64,000 bases of DNA, from positions 1,426,001 to 1,490,000 of the forward strand of contig NC_022600.1 of the NCBI RefSeq assembly GCF_000484535.1, given 5' to 3'. Made by a program: the position numbers and the translations under genes. Every line of letters starts with the position of its first letter. Position 1 is the stretch's first letter. Positions 45,290-55,089 of the stretch are shown piece by piece. The DNA comes from Gloeobacter kilaueensis JS1. GTDB lineage: Bacteria > Cyanobacteriota > Cyanobacteriia > Gloeobacterales > Gloeobacteraceae. The notes below the pieces were generated by a model. It saw nothing but the letters and a program-made list of their open reading frames with translations. It searched no databases and was not told where the DNA came from.

Positions 45290-47266
45290 ATGCTGCCGCG
45301 CACCGACTTGCTGGCGCTGAGCGTGGAGGATCTGGCCGCCCTGGCAAATCGCGGCCTGCTCAAGCGGGCCGAGCGCGAAGTCCAGTCCGATCCACCCCCC
45401 TACACCCTGCGTACCCAGAGCGACGGCACGATCGAGGTGGTCTGGACAGACGGAGCGATCTGCACCCTGCCCCCGGCGACTCCCCTCGACGAGCGGCTGT
45501 GCAGCTGTGCGGCGACGACGATCTGCCGCCATCTGGTGGGCGCTGTCCTCGCTTACCAGCGCCAGTCCGATCATCCAGAAGAACCTGCTGCCGCCTGGGA
45601 TCCTGGCCAGATCGAGGACGCCCAGATCGAGCGCTACTTTCGCAAAACCGCCCTCGCCCAGGCCCGCCAGCAGTTTGCCGCCGGTCAGCTCATCGAACTG
45701 GTGCGCGGCAACAAGCCGATGGCCCGCTTTCACACCCTCGCCCACACCGTCCGTTACCCCGTGCCCGGCGATCTGGCCTACGCCCGCTGCGACTGCGCCG
45801 AGAGTCCGCCCTGCCGCCACGCCCTGCTGGGCGTCTGGGCTTTCCGGTGTCTGGCCGCCGACCAGACGGCAGGACTCGTCGAGACGGGCGAACCGCTGCC
45901 GGTGCCGGGGATGCTCCTGGATGAAATGGAAAAAGTGCTGGTCGAGCTGCTGGCGGTCGGGATCGCCGGTTGCTCCGCCGCCCTCGCTGCCCGCCTGCGG
46001 CGGCTGGCGGCAGCCTGTGAGCAGGCAGAGCTGGTCTGGCCCGCCGAGGTCGTCCTCGAATTGCTGCAGGAGCAGGAGCGCTACGCTGCCCACGACGCCC
46101 GCTTCTGCGCCACCCTGGCCCTCGATTGCCTCGCCGAACTTTGCATCCGCTCCGACGCCATCCGCTCCCATACCGGAGCTGTGCCCCAGCGCTTTGTGCG
46201 CGGTACGACAAGTGACCGGGTCAGCGACCGGGTCGGCGTGCGGCTGGTGGGCCTGGGTCTGGGTGTGATCTTGCGCCCCAAAAGCGTGCGCCTGGTGAGC
46301 TACCTGCAGGACGCCGACTCCGGCGAGGTCGTGGGTGTGCTGCGCGAGTTTGCCGATACGACCCGTCCATTTGCCGAACTGGCTCGCACCCCGGTAGTGA
46401 AGGATATTTCTCTAGCCGCCCTCGCCGCCGGCCAGCTCGTTACCCGAGGCGGCAAGTACACGCCCGAGCGGCAGTTTCTGCCTGGTCGCGCCCCGGCGGC
46501 GCTCAACCCCCAGTCCTACGAATGGGAAACCCTGGTGCGTCCTCCTGGGCGCGCCGATGACTTCGCTGAGTTGAGGGCGCACCTGGCGACACTCCCGCCC
46601 GCACCGCTGCGCTCGCGGCGGTTGGGGACCAGTTTTCACATCCTCGCCGTTGCCGGGATCGAAGACGTCCATTTCTCGACCGTCGATCAGGCTGTCCAGG
46701 CGGTGCTGCGGGACACTCAGGGCCAGAGCGCTCTACTGGTGCATCCATTTACCTCGCGCAACCGGGAGGGCACCGAAGCCCTGCTCGCTCGCCTCGCCCA
46801 GGGTCCGCCCCGTTTTGTAGCTGGGCCTGTCCGCGTCGCAGCGTCGCAGGTGGTGATCGAACCTGTCGCCCTGGTCTTTGAAAACGGTCGCCGCAGCCTG
46901 CTGCAGCCCTGGATCGACACGTCTACCGCAGACAGCCTGCCGGACGCATTGTCCGCAGCGCCTGCCGCCCCCCCAGCCGACCCACTGCGTAGCTTCCTCG
47001 ATCAAGCCTGGGAGGCGCTGGCTGAACTGCTCGTGATCGGACTCGACCGCGCCGACGAATTGACGCTGCGCCGCTGGCGGGCGTTGGGCGAGTACGGCGC
47101 AGCCCTTGGCCTGGTGCGCGCTCTCAGTTGCCTGGAGCAATTTATCGCTGCCCTCGAAGCGCGACAACACCGGCTGGACTGGCAGGTGAAGCAGGCAATC
47201 GAACCGCTTCTGGCCTTCGCTGTCTTTATCTACATGGCCAGACAAACATTCTCATCCTCCGGCTGA
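45290..47266 (+). CDS. SWIM zinc-finger protein with two fingers
   Basis: A 658-residue protein whose gene starts two bases after the vWA stop. Two SWIM-type zinc fingers occur about 96 residues apart: Cys71-x-Cys73-x5-Cys79-x-His81 and Cys167-x-Cys169-x5-Cys175-x-His177, both followed by similar hydrophobic residues (GAVLA and GVWAF), so the region looks duplicated. The long C-terminal part has no recognised domain. SWIM fingers bind nucleic acid or protein. It closes the DUF5682-vWA-SWIM operon and is probably the target-recognition part, but this is inference. Confidence 0.75.
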   Translation: MLPRTDLLALSVEDLAALANRGLLKRAEREVQSDPPPYTLRTQSDGTIEVVWTDGAICTLPPATPLDERLCSCAATTICRHLVGAVLAYQRQSDHPEEPAAAWDPGQIEDAQIERYFRKTALAQARQQFAAGQLIELVRGNKPMARFHTLAHTVRYPVPGDLAYARCDCAESPPCRHALLGVWAFRCLAADQTAGLVETGEPLPVPGMLLDEMEKVLVELLAVGIAGCSAALAARLRRLAAACEQAELVWPAEVVLELLQEQERYAAHDARFCATLALDCLAELCIRSDAIRSHTGAVPQRFVRGTTSDRVSDRVGVRLVGLGLGVILRPKSVRLVSYLQDADSGEVVGVLREFADTTRPFAELARTPVVKDISLAALAAGQLVTRGGKYTPERQFLPGRAPAALNPQSYEWETLVRPPGRADDFAELRAHLATLPPAPLRSRRLGTSFHILAVAGIEDVHFSTVDQAVQAVLRDTQGQSALLVHPFTSRNREGTEALLARLAQGPPRFVAGPVRVAASQVVIEPVALVFENGRRSLLQPWIDTSTADSLPDALSAAPAAPPADPLRSFLDQAWEALAELLVIGLDRADELTLRRWRALGEYGAALGLVRALSCLEQFIAALEARQHRLDWQVKQAIEPLLAFAVFIYMARQTFSSSG

Positions 47267-47296
47267 GCAGGAAAAATTAACCTCAAGGCTCTGTGC

Positions 47297-48694
<1,398 letters not shown>

Positions 48695-48750
48695 GGCCGG
48701 GTGGAACGCTCACCTCAACAGCATAGCTGCCCCCAGAGCACTGAAACTTT

Positions 48751-48764
48751 GTATCCGGCACTAC
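48751..48764 (+). promoter_or_regulatory. NtcA binding site upstream of glnA
   Basis: GTATCCGGCACTAC is an exact GTA-N8-TAC NtcA box. Its end lies 22 bases before a TAN3T -10 element (TAGGAT, 48787-48792), the canonical spacing of NtcA-activated (class II-type) cyanobacterial promoters. It predicts glnA activation under nitrogen limitation by NtcA with 2-oxoglutarate. Confidence 0.88.
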
Positions 48765-48786
48765 AAAATACTGCCAATCACCTCCT

Positions 48787-48792
48787 TAGGAT
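48787..48792 (+). promoter_or_regulatory. -10 element of the glnA promoter
   Basis: TAGGAT, 22 bases after the NtcA box and about 80 bases before the glnA start. The NtcA site takes the place of a -35 element. Confidence 0.75.
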
Positions 48793-48871
48793 AGTTTGGC
48801 CTTGCCCCGTCCGGCTTGGCCCCATCTCCAGACCCACCGTAGACCCATTAGCGCTCGAGGAAGACCCCGAC

Positions 48872-50290
48872 ATGGCGAAGACTCCCGACGATGTCCTCAA
48901 GCTCATCAAAGACGAGGACGTCAAGATCGTTGATTTGAAGTTTATTGATTTGCCCGGAATCTGGCAGCATTGCTCGTTTGCTCCCAGCCAGATCGATGCG
49001 GACGCGATTATCGACGGCATCCCCTTCGATGGTTCGAGCATTCGCGGCTGGAAGACGATCAACGAGTCGGACATGTTGATGGTGCCCGACCCGAGCACGG
49101 CGTTCATCGATCCGTTCTTCAAAGAAAAGACCCTCAGCCTCACCTGCTCGATCCGCGAACCGCGCACCGGTGAGCCCTACAGCCGCGATCCGCGCACGAT
49201 TGCAAGCAAGGCGCTCGATTATCTTAAAAACACCGGCATCGCCGATACCGCCTACTTTGGGCCGGAGGCGGAATTTTTTATTCTCGACGACGCGCGCTTC
49301 GATCAGACCCAAAGTTCGGGCTACTACTACATCGATTCGGTCGAAGCGAACTGGAACACTGGCCGCGCCGAAGGGCCGAACCTCGCCTACAAGAACCGTC
49401 CCAAAGAAGGCTACTTCCCGGTCGCACCGAGCGATTCCCAGCAGGATCTGCGCACCGAGATGCTGCTGACGATGGGTGAACTGGGTATCCCGATCGAAAA
49501 GCACCACCACGAAGTCGCCGCCGGTGGCCAGGCAGAACTGGGCTTCCGCTTTTTGCCCCTGGTGGAGGCGGCGGACGCGCTTTTGATCTACAAGTACGTC
49601 ATCAAGAACGTTGCCCGCAAGTACGGCAAGGTGGCGACCTTCATGCCCAAGCCCGTCTTCAACGACAACGGCACCGGTATGCATACCCACCAGTCGCTCT
49701 GGAAGGACGGCAAGCCGCTGTTCTTTGGCGACAAGTACGCCAACTTGAGCGAGACGGCTCTGCACTATATCGGCGGTCTGCTCAAGCACGCCCCGGCCAT
49801 CCTCGCCTTCTCCAACCCGACCACCAACTCCTACAAGCGCCTGGTGCCCGGCTTCGAGGCTCCGGTCAACCTCGCCTACTCCCAGGGCAACCGCTCGGCC
49901 TCGATCCGCATTCCGATCAGCGGCTCCAACCCCAAGGCCAAGCGCCTCGAATTTCGCTGTCCGGACGCGAGCAGCAACCCTTACCTGGCTTTCTCGGCGA
50001 TGCTTCTCGCCGGTCTCGACGGCATCAAAAACAAGATCGATCCGGGCGAGCCGCTCGACGTCGATATCTACGAATTGTCGCCGGAGGAACTGGCAAAGGT
50101 GCCTTCCACCCCCGGCTCACTCTCCGAAGCCCTCAAGGCGCTCGAAGAGGACCACGCCTTCCTCACCGAGGGCGGCGTCTTTACTGAGGAATTGATCAGC
50201 ACCTGGATCGAGTACAAACTCGCCAAGGAAGTAATTCCACTGTCGCTCAGGCCCCATCCCTACGAGTTCGTCCTCTACTTCGACGTTTGA
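48872..50290 (+). CDS. glnA: Glutamine synthetase type I
   Basis: ATP-dependent formation of glutamine from glutamate and ammonium, the entry point of nitrogen in cyanobacteria. The 472-residue length is that of GSI-beta dodecamer subunits. Visible are [11 protein letters not shown] (N-terminal), EAEFF, the [11 protein letters not shown] nucleotide/metal block and [10 protein letters not shown] Tyr sits in DIYELSPEE at the position adenylylated in enteric enzymes, although cyanobacteria control GS mainly by small inactivating proteins (IF7/IF17), which I do not see here. ATG 48872 was chosen; the open frame goes on upstream over the promoter. Expression is predicted to depend on NtcA. Confidence 0.96.
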   Translation: MAKTPDDVLKLIKDEDVKIVDLKFIDLPGIWQHCSFAPSQIDADAIIDGIPFDGSSIRGWKTINESDMLMVPDPSTAFIDPFFKEKTLSLTCSIREPRTGEPYSRDPRTIASKALDYLKNTGIADTAYFGPEAEFFILDDARFDQTQSSGYYYIDSVEANWNTGRAEGPNLAYKNRPKEGYFPVAPSDSQQDLRTEMLLTMGELGIPIEKHHHEVAAGGQAELGFRFLPLVEAADALLIYKYVIKNVARKYGKVATFMPKPVFNDNGTGMHTHQSLWKDGKPLFFGDKYANLSETALHYIGGLLKHAPAILAFSNPTTNSYKRLVPGFEAPVNLAYSQGNRSASIRIPISGSNPKAKRLEFRCPDASSNPYLAFSAMLLAGLDGIKNKIDPGEPLDVDIYELSPEELAKVPSTPGSLSEALKALEEDHAFLTEGGVFTEELISTWIEYKLAKEVIPLSLRPHPYEFVLYFDV

Positions 50291-50312
50291 TCGCTCAAGC
50301 AAATGCTTCAAG

Positions 50313-50340
50313 ATCCCGGTAGCACTACCGGGATTTTTTT
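50313..50340 (+). terminator. Intrinsic terminator of glnA
   Basis: ATCCCGGTAG (50313-50322) pairs with CTACCGGGAT (50325-50334), followed by a run of seven T. It lies 22 bases after the glnA stop and is the clearest Rho-independent terminator in the window. Confidence 0.92.
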
Positions 50341-50353
50341 GGCCCAACTGGCG

Positions 50354-50767
50354 TCAGGAGATATTGTTGTTCTTTTTTGGTTCTTTAATAAAACTGTTCA
50401 GGCGCTCGTAGGCTTTTGAGAGCCTTTCGAGATCGGCGTCGTCCGCTTTTTCGATATCGATGAGTTCGTTGTGGGCCTTTTCGATCGAGCGGATGATCTC
50501 GTTGAGTTTGAGGTTGATCGCTCGGGTGTCACGGTTTTGGGTGTTCTGGATGATAAACACCATCAAGAAGGTGATCACCGTCGTGCTGGTATTGATGATG
50601 AGCTGCCAGGTATCGCTGAAGTGAAAGAACGGACCAGAAATCGCCCAGACGACGATGAGCAGGCAGGCGATCAAAAATGACCACGAAGTCCCCAAAATTT
50701 GGGAGGCGAAGGCAGAAAATTGTTGAAATTTAGCAGATAGGGAATGGGTAGTTCCTGTTTCATTCAT
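50354..50767 (-). CDS. Low-affinity iron permease-like small membrane protein
   Basis: A 137-residue protein with two hydrophobic segments (about 28-48, SFLIACLLIVVWAISGPF, and about 58-76, STTVITFLMVFIIQNTQN), followed by a charged coiled-coil-like helix (INLKLNEIIRSIEKAHNELI). This is the PF04120 layout. The name comes from yeast Fet4-like proteins, and iron transport by the short bacterial members is unproven. It converges with glnA across the terminator. Confidence 0.75.
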   Translation of the reverse strand: MNETGTTHSLSAKFQQFSAFASQILGTSWSFLIACLLIVVWAISGPFFHFSDTWQLIINTSTTVITFLMVFIIQNTQNRDTRAINLKLNEIIRSIEKAHNELIDIEKADDADLERLSKAYERLNSFIKEPKKNNNIS

Positions 50768-50933
50768 CGTGCAACGGCTCCTGGTTTTGATCTATCTAAA
50801 GGCAGTGACTACCCCACTGAAAGAGCGCTGTTCCCCCGTCTACCCCTTCGATCATCGGATCTGGGGCAACTCCATCCCTCGTCCTGGAGACAGAAAGATG
50901 GGACATAATTGTTGCGGGTAGATATCGACCAGA

Positions 50934-53390
50934 ATGGCCTTCCAGCCTTTCACTTCACCAGATGGAGCAAGTGGCGGTGCGTCAGCGGGCGCAGCTGAGC
51001 GGGCCCGGTACGTGGCGGCCAATCCGGCGACTGCAGCCTCGGTGCTGAGGGAGCTGGCCCGGCACCCGGATCGGGGGGTGCGGCGGATAGTAGCGGCCAA
51101 TCCGAGCACACCGGAGGAACTGCTCTTCAAGCTCGCCATCGAGTTTCCCCGCTCTTTTTTGAACAATCCACTCCTCAGCCAGTCGCTGCGGGAGCGCCCC
51201 GGCCTGATCGATCGCCTGCCCGTGCGCACCCTCGTCAGTCTCCTCAAACAGCCGGGTATACCTGCCCAGCTCCTGGTGCAGGCGAGTGCGAGTCCGGACC
51301 CGCAGGTGCAACTGGCGGTGCTGTTGCACCCGGCCCTGCCCGCCTCGCTGCTGGCCCTGCTCGCCCGATGCCGCCATTCCCTCGTCGCCGGGTCGGCAAA
51401 GTTGCACGTCAATGCGCCGGGATCACTCGCCATAGCCGATGCCCGCTCCCTCATCCTGGCAAGCGGCCTTGTTCTGGCCAATCCCCGCAGGGCGGCAGCA
51501 GTGCTCGCCCTTGCCCCAGTGCCGGACTGGCTCATCGAGACGTTCCGCAACCAGTGGTCTGCCTCTGTGCCCATTTCGGCTGCGCTGGCTCCCCTGCTTG
51601 CCGGCAGCACAGTCGCCGCCGTGCGGCAGGCAGTGGCCGCCGCTGCCTCCACCGAGACAGCGCTCCTGGTGGAGCTGGCCCAGGATACGGATGCCCAGGT
51701 GCGGGCCGTCGTCGCTGCCCACAGGAGGACACCCGAGACGGTTCTGCAGCAACTGGCGGGCGATAGCGATCCTCTTGTCCGGCAAGCTGTCGCCGCCAAT
51801 CCGGCAACCCCGGTTGTCTGGCTCGAACGGCTGGCAGCCGACGCGCTCAAAGCGGTGCGCCTGACAGCGATCCGCAGCGGTCGGCTGCCGTCTTCTAAGC
51901 TGGAACTTCTTGCTTGCGATGGGGACCCGGCAGTGATCAAAGCAGTGGTCCGCCGCCTCAGCGGTGCGACGCTCCTGCTCGATCGGCTGAGCACCCACCC
52001 CGAGGCGGGCGTGCGGGCAGTGGTCGCTGCTCATCCCGAGTTGAGCCTGTCGTTTGTGGAGCGCCTTGCCCGCGATCCGGAGGCGGCGGTGCGGGCGGCG
52101 GTGGCCCAAAATCCAAAGACCCCCCTCGGTTGTCTGGAGCAGTTGGGACGCGAGGGCGGTCAGGTCCGTCTGGGCATTGCCCGCAATCCGCGCACCGGCG
52201 AAGCGATGCTCGCCACCCTCGCCAGTGATAGCCGACCGGCGGTGCGTCTGGCCGTTGCTGCCCATCCTGCCACTTCACAGGCAATCTTGAGCCGGTTGGC
52301 CGCTGACGCCCAGGCAGCGGTGCGGCGGCAGGCAGCGACGAACCCCTACCTGCCTGCGGGGTTACTCGGGCAACTGGCCTCCGATCCCGAAGCCCAGGTT
52401 CGCCGCGCCGTCGCCAGCAATCTGCGCACCGACAGCCAGACATTGCAGCATCTGAGCTATGACGCTTCTTTTGGCGTGCGCTGCGCCGTCGCCCTCAACG
52501 CCGCCACGCCGGAGCCGGTGCTGGTCAGGCTCGCCAGTGGTGGGCATCGGCGGGTGCGCCGGGCGGTGACCCGCAACCCACGCCTGCTTGCCCTGGAGCA
52601 GGAAGCGGCAGCGAGCGATCTTGCCCTGGGACGGCTCGAAGCCCTGGCTCTCAGCCCCTGGCCCCAGGTGCGGCGCTCAGCGGCGACCAATCGCCGGCTC
52701 AGTACGCAGGCGCTGCTGCGGCTATTGCAAGATCCGGTGGGTTACGTGCGCACAGCAGCGGCGGCCAATCCGAATGCCCGGCAGTTTTATACTGGCGTGC
52801 TGCGGTCGATCGCGAGCATGGCGATCGAGCAACTGCAGGAACTTGCTCTCAGTCCCTGGCCCCAGGTGCGCTCCGCCATCGCGCTCCACCCGCGCCTGTC
52901 CGCCGATCTCCTCGCCCAGCTCAGCACAGATCCCGAACCGGCGGTGCGGGCCGCTGCCGCTGCCAATCCGGGTCTACCCACCCGGCTGCTCGAACAGCTG
53001 GCCGCTGACCGCTCCGCCCCCGTGCGGCTGAGCGCTGCCAACAACCCGTCCCTGCCCGAGCGGCTGCTGCGGCAATTGAGCAGCGACCGGCGGCTGCAGG
53101 CGGGGCTGGCAGCCAACCAACGTGCCCTGCCTTTTATCCTCGAAAGCGAGGTGCGCAACCGCAGCTACTGCTTCGAGCGGCTGATGCTCCTGCTCCACCC
53201 CAGGATGAGCGCCCAGGGTCTGGCGCTTGCCAGCCGCTCCCTCGCCTGGCCGGAGCGCTGGGCAGTGGCGAGCCATCGCCGCACACCCGAGGCGCTGTTG
53301 CAGCAACTCGTCGTCGATAGCAACCGCCTGGTGCGCGAGGCTGCCTGGGCCAACCTCACCGCCCGCAGCGCCGCCCGGTCCCATCTATAA
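50934..53390 (+). CDS. Leucine-rich repeat variant (LRV) protein
   Basis: An 818-residue protein made almost entirely of ~24-residue repeats of the form NPxTPxxxLxxLAxDxxxxVRxAVAAN, about 25-30 copies. This is the LRV/HEAT-like solenoid, a right-handed superhelix used for protein or nucleic-acid binding. There is no signal peptide, no membrane segment and no Cys cluster (the N-terminal [4Fe-4S] motif found in Azotobacter LRV is not visible). Cytoplasmic scaffold; partner unknown. It stands alone between the iron-permease-like gene and parDE. Confidence 0.8.
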   Translation: MAFQPFTSPDGASGGASAGAAERARYVAANPATAASVLRELARHPDRGVRRIVAANPSTPEELLFKLAIEFPRSFLNNPLLSQSLRERPGLIDRLPVRTLVSLLKQPGIPAQLLVQASASPDPQVQLAVLLHPALPASLLALLARCRHSLVAGSAKLHVNAPGSLAIADARSLILASGLVLANPRRAAAVLALAPVPDWLIETFRNQWSASVPISAALAPLLAGSTVAAVRQAVAAAASTETALLVELAQDTDAQVRAVVAAHRRTPETVLQQLAGDSDPLVRQAVAANPATPVVWLERLAADALKAVRLTAIRSGRLPSSKLELLACDGDPAVIKAVVRRLSGATLLLDRLSTHPEAGVRAVVAAHPELSLSFVERLARDPEAAVRAAVAQNPKTPLGCLEQLGREGGQVRLGIARNPRTGEAMLATLASDSRPAVRLAVAAHPATSQAILSRLAADAQAAVRRQAATNPYLPAGLLGQLASDPEAQVRRAVASNLRTDSQTLQHLSYDASFGVRCAVALNAATPEPVLVRLASGGHRRVRRAVTRNPRLLALEQEAAASDLALGRLEALALSPWPQVRRSAATNRRLSTQALLRLLQDPVGYVRTAAAANPNARQFYTGVLRSIASMAIEQLQELALSPWPQVRSAIALHPRLSADLLAQLSTDPEPAVRAAAAANPGLPTRLLEQLAADRSAPVRLSAANNPSLPERLLRQLSSDRRLQAGLAANQRALPFILESEVRNRSYCFERLMLLLHPRMSAQGLALASRSLAWPERWAVASHRRTPEALLQQLVVDSNRLVREAAWANLTARSAARSHL

Positions 53391-53511
53391 AATTTTCTGC
53401 GCCATCTATCCGGCGCGCCGCAGCCCTGGACAGCACTTGTTGTCAATTTTTGGCAACTTGTGACAACGATGCTAGAGTGCAGGAACGAGCAGGAAGATGG
53501 TGGAAGTTCCC

Positions 53512-53787
53512 ATGACAATGAATGTGAATCTGACCCCTCAGCTTGAAGAGATGATCCGCCAGAAAGTAGCTTCTGGTCTTTACACCTCGGCCAGCGAGGT
53601 CGTGCGCGAAGCCCTGCGGCTGATGGACGAACAGGATCGGATACGAGCGCTCAAGCTCGAGCGGCTGCGACAGGACATTCGAGAAGGGCTGGAAAGTGGC
53701 CCGGCAGAACCACTGGACCTTGAAGCCATCAAACAAGAAAGCCGCCGCCGTAGAGCAGCACGCCTTGAGGAGCAGCAGCGAACCTGA
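53512..53787 (+). CDS. parD: ParD-type antitoxin
   Basis: A 91-residue antitoxin with an N-terminal ribbon-helix-helix DNA-binding fold (MNVNLTPQLEEMIRQKVASG, then SASEVVREALRLMDE) and a charged, flexible C-terminal tail that normally wraps the toxin. ATG 53512 was preferred over the in-frame ATG 53497 because family members start near the MNVNLTP strand. Its stop codon overlaps the toxin start (53787 shared), the usual TA coupling. It should bind its own promoter. The downstream toxin is frameshifted. Confidence 0.82.
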   Translation: MTMNVNLTPQLEEMIRQKVASGLYTSASEVVREALRLMDEQDRIRALKLERLRQDIREGLESGPAEPLDLEAIKQESRRRRAARLEEQQRT

Positions 53788-54085
53788 TGCCCAACGTTGT
53801 TATCCAGCCCCGCGCCAGAGCTGATATTGCAGAGATATGGGAGTATATCGCGGAAGACAGCGAAGACCGAGCTGCAGCTTTATTGAGATGTTGGGTGAAA
53901 AATTTGAGACAATTGCTCGGCAATCCAATATCGGACGTAAGCGCAGCGAACTCGCCGCTGGATTGCGCAGCTTTCCGATAAACCGGTACGTCATTTTTTA
54001 TCTGCCGATTTCCGGCGGGATTGAGGTGGTACGGATACTACACGGCGCACGCGATCTAGAGGCGATTTTTTTGGAGGAAAGCTAA
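53787..54085 (+). pseudogene. parE: ParE-type toxin, frameshifted
   Basis: The first ~30 codons encode a typical RelE/ParE start (PRARADIAEIWEYIAEDSEDRAAA, here split for length at IAEIWEYIA). The reading frame then runs to an early stop at 53981, while the rest of ParE continues in the -1 frame (FIEMLGEKFETIARQ, GLRSFPINRYVIFYLP, VRILHGARDLE) to 54085. The jump lies near 53875-53885 and fits loss of a single base. The toxin is therefore probably inactive, unless this is a sequencing error or programmed slippage. Confidence 0.78.
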
Positions 54086-54090
54086 CTCCC

Positions 54091-54873
54091 GTGCATCCTC
54101 TCGAAGGCCACAACCTGAGCGGCGGCTACGGCCAGGCGATCGTAATTCGCGAACTGGATTTTGCGGTGGGCAGAGGCGAGTGGCTGAGCCTGGTCGGCCC
54201 GAACGGCTCTGGCAAATCCACTTTGCTGAAGTTGTTGAGCGCTGCGCTCCCAGCTGTCGGCGGGAATGTCCAGCTGGAGGGCAGCAATATCCAGACCCTG
54301 GCTGGTGAGGTGCTGGCGCGCAAGATCGCTTTTGTTCCCCAGCGGGCGGTTGTGCCTGTCGGTTTGAGCGTCTACGAACTGGTCAGCCTGGGCCGCAATC
54401 CGCACCAGCCCTGGTGGCAGTGGCGATCGACGAGCGACGATCGGCGGGCCGTCGAAGAAGCGCTTGAGCGCACGGGACTCACGGCGATGAGCGATCGGCC
54501 CGTCGAATCGCTCTCAGGAGGCGAGCAGCAGCGCGCCTTTGTCGCCCTCGCCCTCGCCCAGCGCACCGAGATCTTGCTTTTAGACGAGCCCACGACCCAC
54601 CTGGATCTGCGCTACCAGCTGGAACTGTTGGAACTGCTCCAGGCGATTAACCGACAACAGCAGGTGACGATCGTCGCGGTTCTGCACGAGTTGAATCTGG
54701 CCGCCCGCTACAGCGATCGCCTGGCGCTGCTGCACCAGGGCCGCATCCGCGCCATTGGCAGCCCCGAGCAGGTACTCACCCCAGGGCTGGTGGCCGAAGT
54801 CTTCGGCATCGAAGTGAGCGTGATCCAGACGGCAGTGGGACCACAAATTTTGCCGCTGCAGCCCTGCCGCTAA
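54091..54873 (+). CDS. ABC transporter ATP-binding protein, iron-siderophore/B12 type
   Basis: A 260-residue ATPase of the FecE/BtuD/FhuC branch, which powers uptake of iron chelates, heme or cobalamin together with a FecCD-type permease. Walker A GPNGSGKST, a Q-loop near FVPQRA, signature LSGGEQQR, Walker B LLLDEPTTHLD and the switch His in VLHELN are all present. GTG 54091 is the start. No permease or binding-protein gene is adjacent. Its position just upstream of a cobalamin riboswitch and a BtuB-like receptor suggests B12 uptake. Confidence 0.85.
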   Translation: MHPLEGHNLSGGYGQAIVIRELDFAVGRGEWLSLVGPNGSGKSTLLKLLSAALPAVGGNVQLEGSNIQTLAGEVLARKIAFVPQRAVVPVGLSVYELVSLGRNPHQPWWQWRSTSDDRRAVEEALERTGLTAMSDRPVESLSGGEQQRAFVALALAQRTEILLLDEPTTHLDLRYQLELLELLQAINRQQQVTIVAVLHELNLAARYSDRLALLHQGRIRAIGSPEQVLTPGLVAEVFGIEVSVIQTAVGPQILPLQPCR

Positions 54874-54901
54874 AAAATGCGGTCGATCCCTCCGGCGCGT
54901 G

Positions 54902-54907
54902 TATGAT
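54902..54907 (+). promoter_or_regulatory. Candidate -10 element upstream of the cobalamin riboswitch
   Basis: TATGAT, five of six bases matching TATAAT, about a dozen bases before the first conserved part of the riboswitch. No clear -35 hexamer is seen. Confidence 0.4.
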
Positions 54908-54914
54908 GACTGCA

Positions 54915-55040
54915 CAACCGAAAAGCTCTGGGAGTCCGGGGGATCAGCCCGGACAGAATGGGGAAAGCGCGGTGCGAATCCGCCGCTGTGCCGCAACTGT
55001 GATGGCTTGAAATACGGCCTCAGTCAGGAAGCCCACCCGT
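54915..55040 (+). ncRNA. Cobalamin riboswitch (B12 element)
   Basis: The leader has the conserved order of a B12 element: an opening stem near CTCTGGGAGTCCGG, AATGGGGAAAGCGCGGTG, AATCCGCCGCTGTGCCGCAACTGTGA and a B12-box version AGTCAGGAAGCCCACCC. Adenosyl- or methylcobalamin binding should lower expression of the TonB receptor 50 bases downstream. The expression platform is probably the small stem at 55060-55076 (TCCTG/CAGGA), which precedes a GGAAAGGGG ribosome binding site (55074-55082) and a T6 run. Confidence 0.9.
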
Positions 55041-55089
55041 GAGTCGGTGATTCCACTCATCCTGCGTCGCACAGGAAAGGGGTTTTTTG

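Noticed and set aside
50934-53390. Regular repeats in DNA as a possible tandem satellite
   Set aside because: They are codon-level traces of LRV protein repeats, too diverged at the DNA level to be a satellite.
54091-54873. ABC ATPase as third gene of the toxin-antitoxin operon
   Set aside because: It follows the toxin by five bases and may be read through, but its family and the neighbouring B12 riboswitch point to transport, not to the TA module.
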